Source: Bacillota bacterium (GTDB lineage Bacteria; Armatimonadota; HRBIN16). Taken from it: a stretch of DNA of 64,000 nt. Each line of letters starts with the position of its first letter. Positions within the stretch are counted from its first letter, which is position 1. Where the stretch lies: contig JAIMBJ010000006.1 in NCBI GenBank assembly GCA_023511455.1, forward strand, positions 62,001-126,000. Direction: 5' to 3'. The notes under the pieces were generated by a model that ran no database searches, was not told the origin of the DNA, and was given only the letters and a program-made list of their open reading frames with translations. Positions 62,667 to 64,000 of this stretch are shown one piece after another. A program made the translations under genes and the position numbers.

Positions 62667-64000
62667 CTAGCAATGTCTGTTTTTGTCCAAAACCGTGCCT
62701 GCCCTTACGCCGGTAGGCACGCCATGTTCCAGTGCCGTTTTGCCCGCGACGAACACATATTCGATGCCCGCGGGTATCTGATGCGGCTCATCAAAGGTAG
62801 CGCGGTCGGCGACGGTGAGGGGGTGGAACACGGTGATGTCCGCCACTGTGCCCTCGCGCAGCACGCCGCGATCTCGCAACCCCAGCCTCTGGGCGGGCAA
62901 GCCGGTCATCTTGTACACCGCCTCCTGTAGAGTGAGAAGGCGCAATTCGCGGGTATACCGCCCGAGCACGCGCGGGAAGGTTCCGTAATTGCGGGGATGC
63001 ACCCGGTCTACGGACATCTTACCGAGCGGTGCGGTGGCGATGGCGTCCGAACCAATCATGGTCAATGGATGGCGTAACACGGTCTGCACGTCCTGCTCGC
63101 TGAGGGTGAAGCGCGCTGCGCTGACGAAGGTATGTTCTTCAATCAGAATGTCGAGCACGCAGTCCAGCGGATGGCAACCACGCTCGCGGGCGATTTGGGC
63201 GATGCTGTGTCCCTGCAGGTCGCGATGATTCCTCGCAACGGCAATCACCACGCGGTGCCAGTGCGTCTCGTGTTCCCAGTCGGGGTGCAGGGTAAGGATT
63301 TCCGCCTTAATTTGCTCGCGGATGCCAGGGGACTGCAGGCGCGTCACGATGGCGTCAGGCCCGCCTTCGGTCGCCCAGTCGGGCAGGATGCCGGTAAGCA
63401 GGGAGGTGAGGTAGGCATCGTAGGGATACTCGTCGAGCATGACATCTAGCCCGCGGGCGCGCGCCTCTTCCACCATTTGCAGGGTGCGTTGTACCAGCCC
63501 CCAATTACGCTCGCCGTCGGCCTTATGGTGGGAGAGCTGCACGGGGATGCCCGCCTCCTCACCGATAAGCAATGCCTCCTGCACCGCCTCAAGCAGGTGG
63601 TCTGCCTCGTCGCGCAGGTGGGTGGAGTAGAAAAGCCCGAATCGCGCTGCCGTCTTTGCCAGCGCGATAATCTCCTCGGTTTGGGCATAGGAGCCCGGAG
63701 CGTACTCGAGCCCGGTGGAGAAGCCCCACACGCCGTCTTCCACAGCCTGTTCGATAAGTGCCTGCATACGGCGCAGCTCGTCGGAGGTGGGCGGTCGGCG
63801 CTCCATGCACATCACCCGCTTGCGCAAGGTGCCGTGAGCGACTTGGGGGATGATATTGGTGGCGGTTCCGGTTTCTAGAACGCGCTCATGGAAACGCGCC
63901 AGCCTGCCTTGCCAGGTCACGCGGATGCCGTAGGGTGCAAGCCAGCGTCGCTCATAGGCGAAAATAGGTTCGTCGGTGATGAGCCCCATCGCGATGCCGC
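62667..64000 (-). CDS. N-acyl-D-amino-acid deacylase (D-aminoacylase), partial
   Basis: The frame is open to the right edge, so the N-terminus is missing; 444 codons are seen. The amidohydrolase-type features are [40 protein letters not shown] (metal-binding His), [32 protein letters not shown], and [20 protein letters not shown] (catalytic Asp). The end has [20 protein letters not shown], the usual outer beta domain. The enzyme removes acyl groups from N-acyl-D-amino acids, for instance from cell-wall breakdown. The ATG at 63989 is internal to the family alignment, so the real start lies beyond the window. Confidence 0.92.
   Translation of the reverse strand, partial: GIAMGLITDEPIFAYERRWLAPYGIRVTWQGRLARFHERVLETGTATNIIPQVAHGTLRKRVMCMERRPPTSDELRRMQALIEQAVEDGVWGFSTGLEYAPGSYAQTEEIIALAKTAARFGLFYSTHLRDEADHLLEAVQEALLIGEEAGIPVQLSHHKADGERNWGLVQRTLQMVEEARARGLDVMLDEYPYDAYLTSLLTGILPDWATEGGPDAIVTRLQSPGIREQIKAEILTLHPDWEHETHWHRVVIAVARNHRDLQGHSIAQIARERGCHPLDCVLDILIEEHTFVSAARFTLSEQDVQTVLRHPLTMIGSDAIATAPLGKMSVDRVHPRNYGTFPRVLGRYTRELRLLTLQEAVYKMTGLPAQRLGLRDRGVLREGTVADITVFHPLTVADRATFDEPHQIPAGIEYVFVAGKTALEHGVPTGVRAGTVLDKNRHC

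Overview
The window looks like chromosomal DNA of a moderately GC-rich, free-living bacterium, most probably a member of the Armatimonadota. The main pointers are a prepilin-type protein with the [20 protein letters not shown] / [13 protein letters not shown] start that is very common in that phylum, a secreted beta-helix protein ending in a dockerin-like pair of DGD repeats, and a small PEP-CTERM/exosortase system. This assignment is an inference from protein style; no rRNA or tRNA gene was seen.

Positions 1-38717 form one large surface-polysaccharide locus. Reading left from a 363-bp divergent control region (5607-5969) are a Wzx-type flippase, a heparinase II/III-like polysaccharide lyase, a GT4 glycosyltransferase and a UDP-GlcNAc 2-epimerase cut by the window edge. 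Reading right are an exosortase, its EpsI partner, a Wzz/BY-kinase-like co-polymerase, a phosphoglycosyl transferase that would start the lipid-linked repeat unit, an O-antigen ligase/polymerase, a membrane GT2 and a second flippase. Then come at least ten transferases of types GT2, GT4, GT39-like and unclassified GT-B-like, a CMP-nonulosonate module (NeuA fused to a HAD phosphatase, plus a short NeuB), a nucleotide-sugar epimerase, a polysaccharide deacetylase and two secreted proteins. The control region carries a good sigma-70 promoter for the left operon and a near-consensus sigma-54 promoter for the exosortase operon. The locus shows recent damage and insertion: a deletion junction near 21490 fuses a secreted-protein gene to a decapitated GT4 gene, and two clusters of GC-rich palindromic repeats sit between GT4 genes, one next to a fragment of a DUF559 endonuclease gene.

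Positions 38660-43813 are on the minus strand: a quinate-dehydrogenase-like protein coupled to a VapBC-type toxin-antitoxin pair, a VanW-family wall protein, CysS and CysE. Positions 44003-49119 are on the plus strand: a DUF2207 membrane protein with LemA, then the secreted beta-helix/dockerin protein behind a strong promoter. Positions 49121-52674 hold a sugar isomerase-like protein divergent from a GH116 glycosidase.

Positions 52678-57729 are minus-strand genes centred on methionine and SAM: a NIL-domain protein, MetX, a MacB-type ABC ATPase, an NYN-domain protein, a small membrane protein, MetK, a small hypothetical protein and an ASCH-domain protein. Positions 58042-64000 hold the only PEP-CTERM protein seen (a likely exosortase substrate), a small membrane protein, GcvPB with a LipM/LplA-like acyltransferase, a short membrane-anchored protein, the prepilin-like protein and a partial D-aminoacylase.

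The exosortase, EpsI and PEP-CTERM protein suggest that at least one exported protein is processed at the membrane and joined to the matrix whose polysaccharide is made by the same locus. That link is known for the families but is inferred here.
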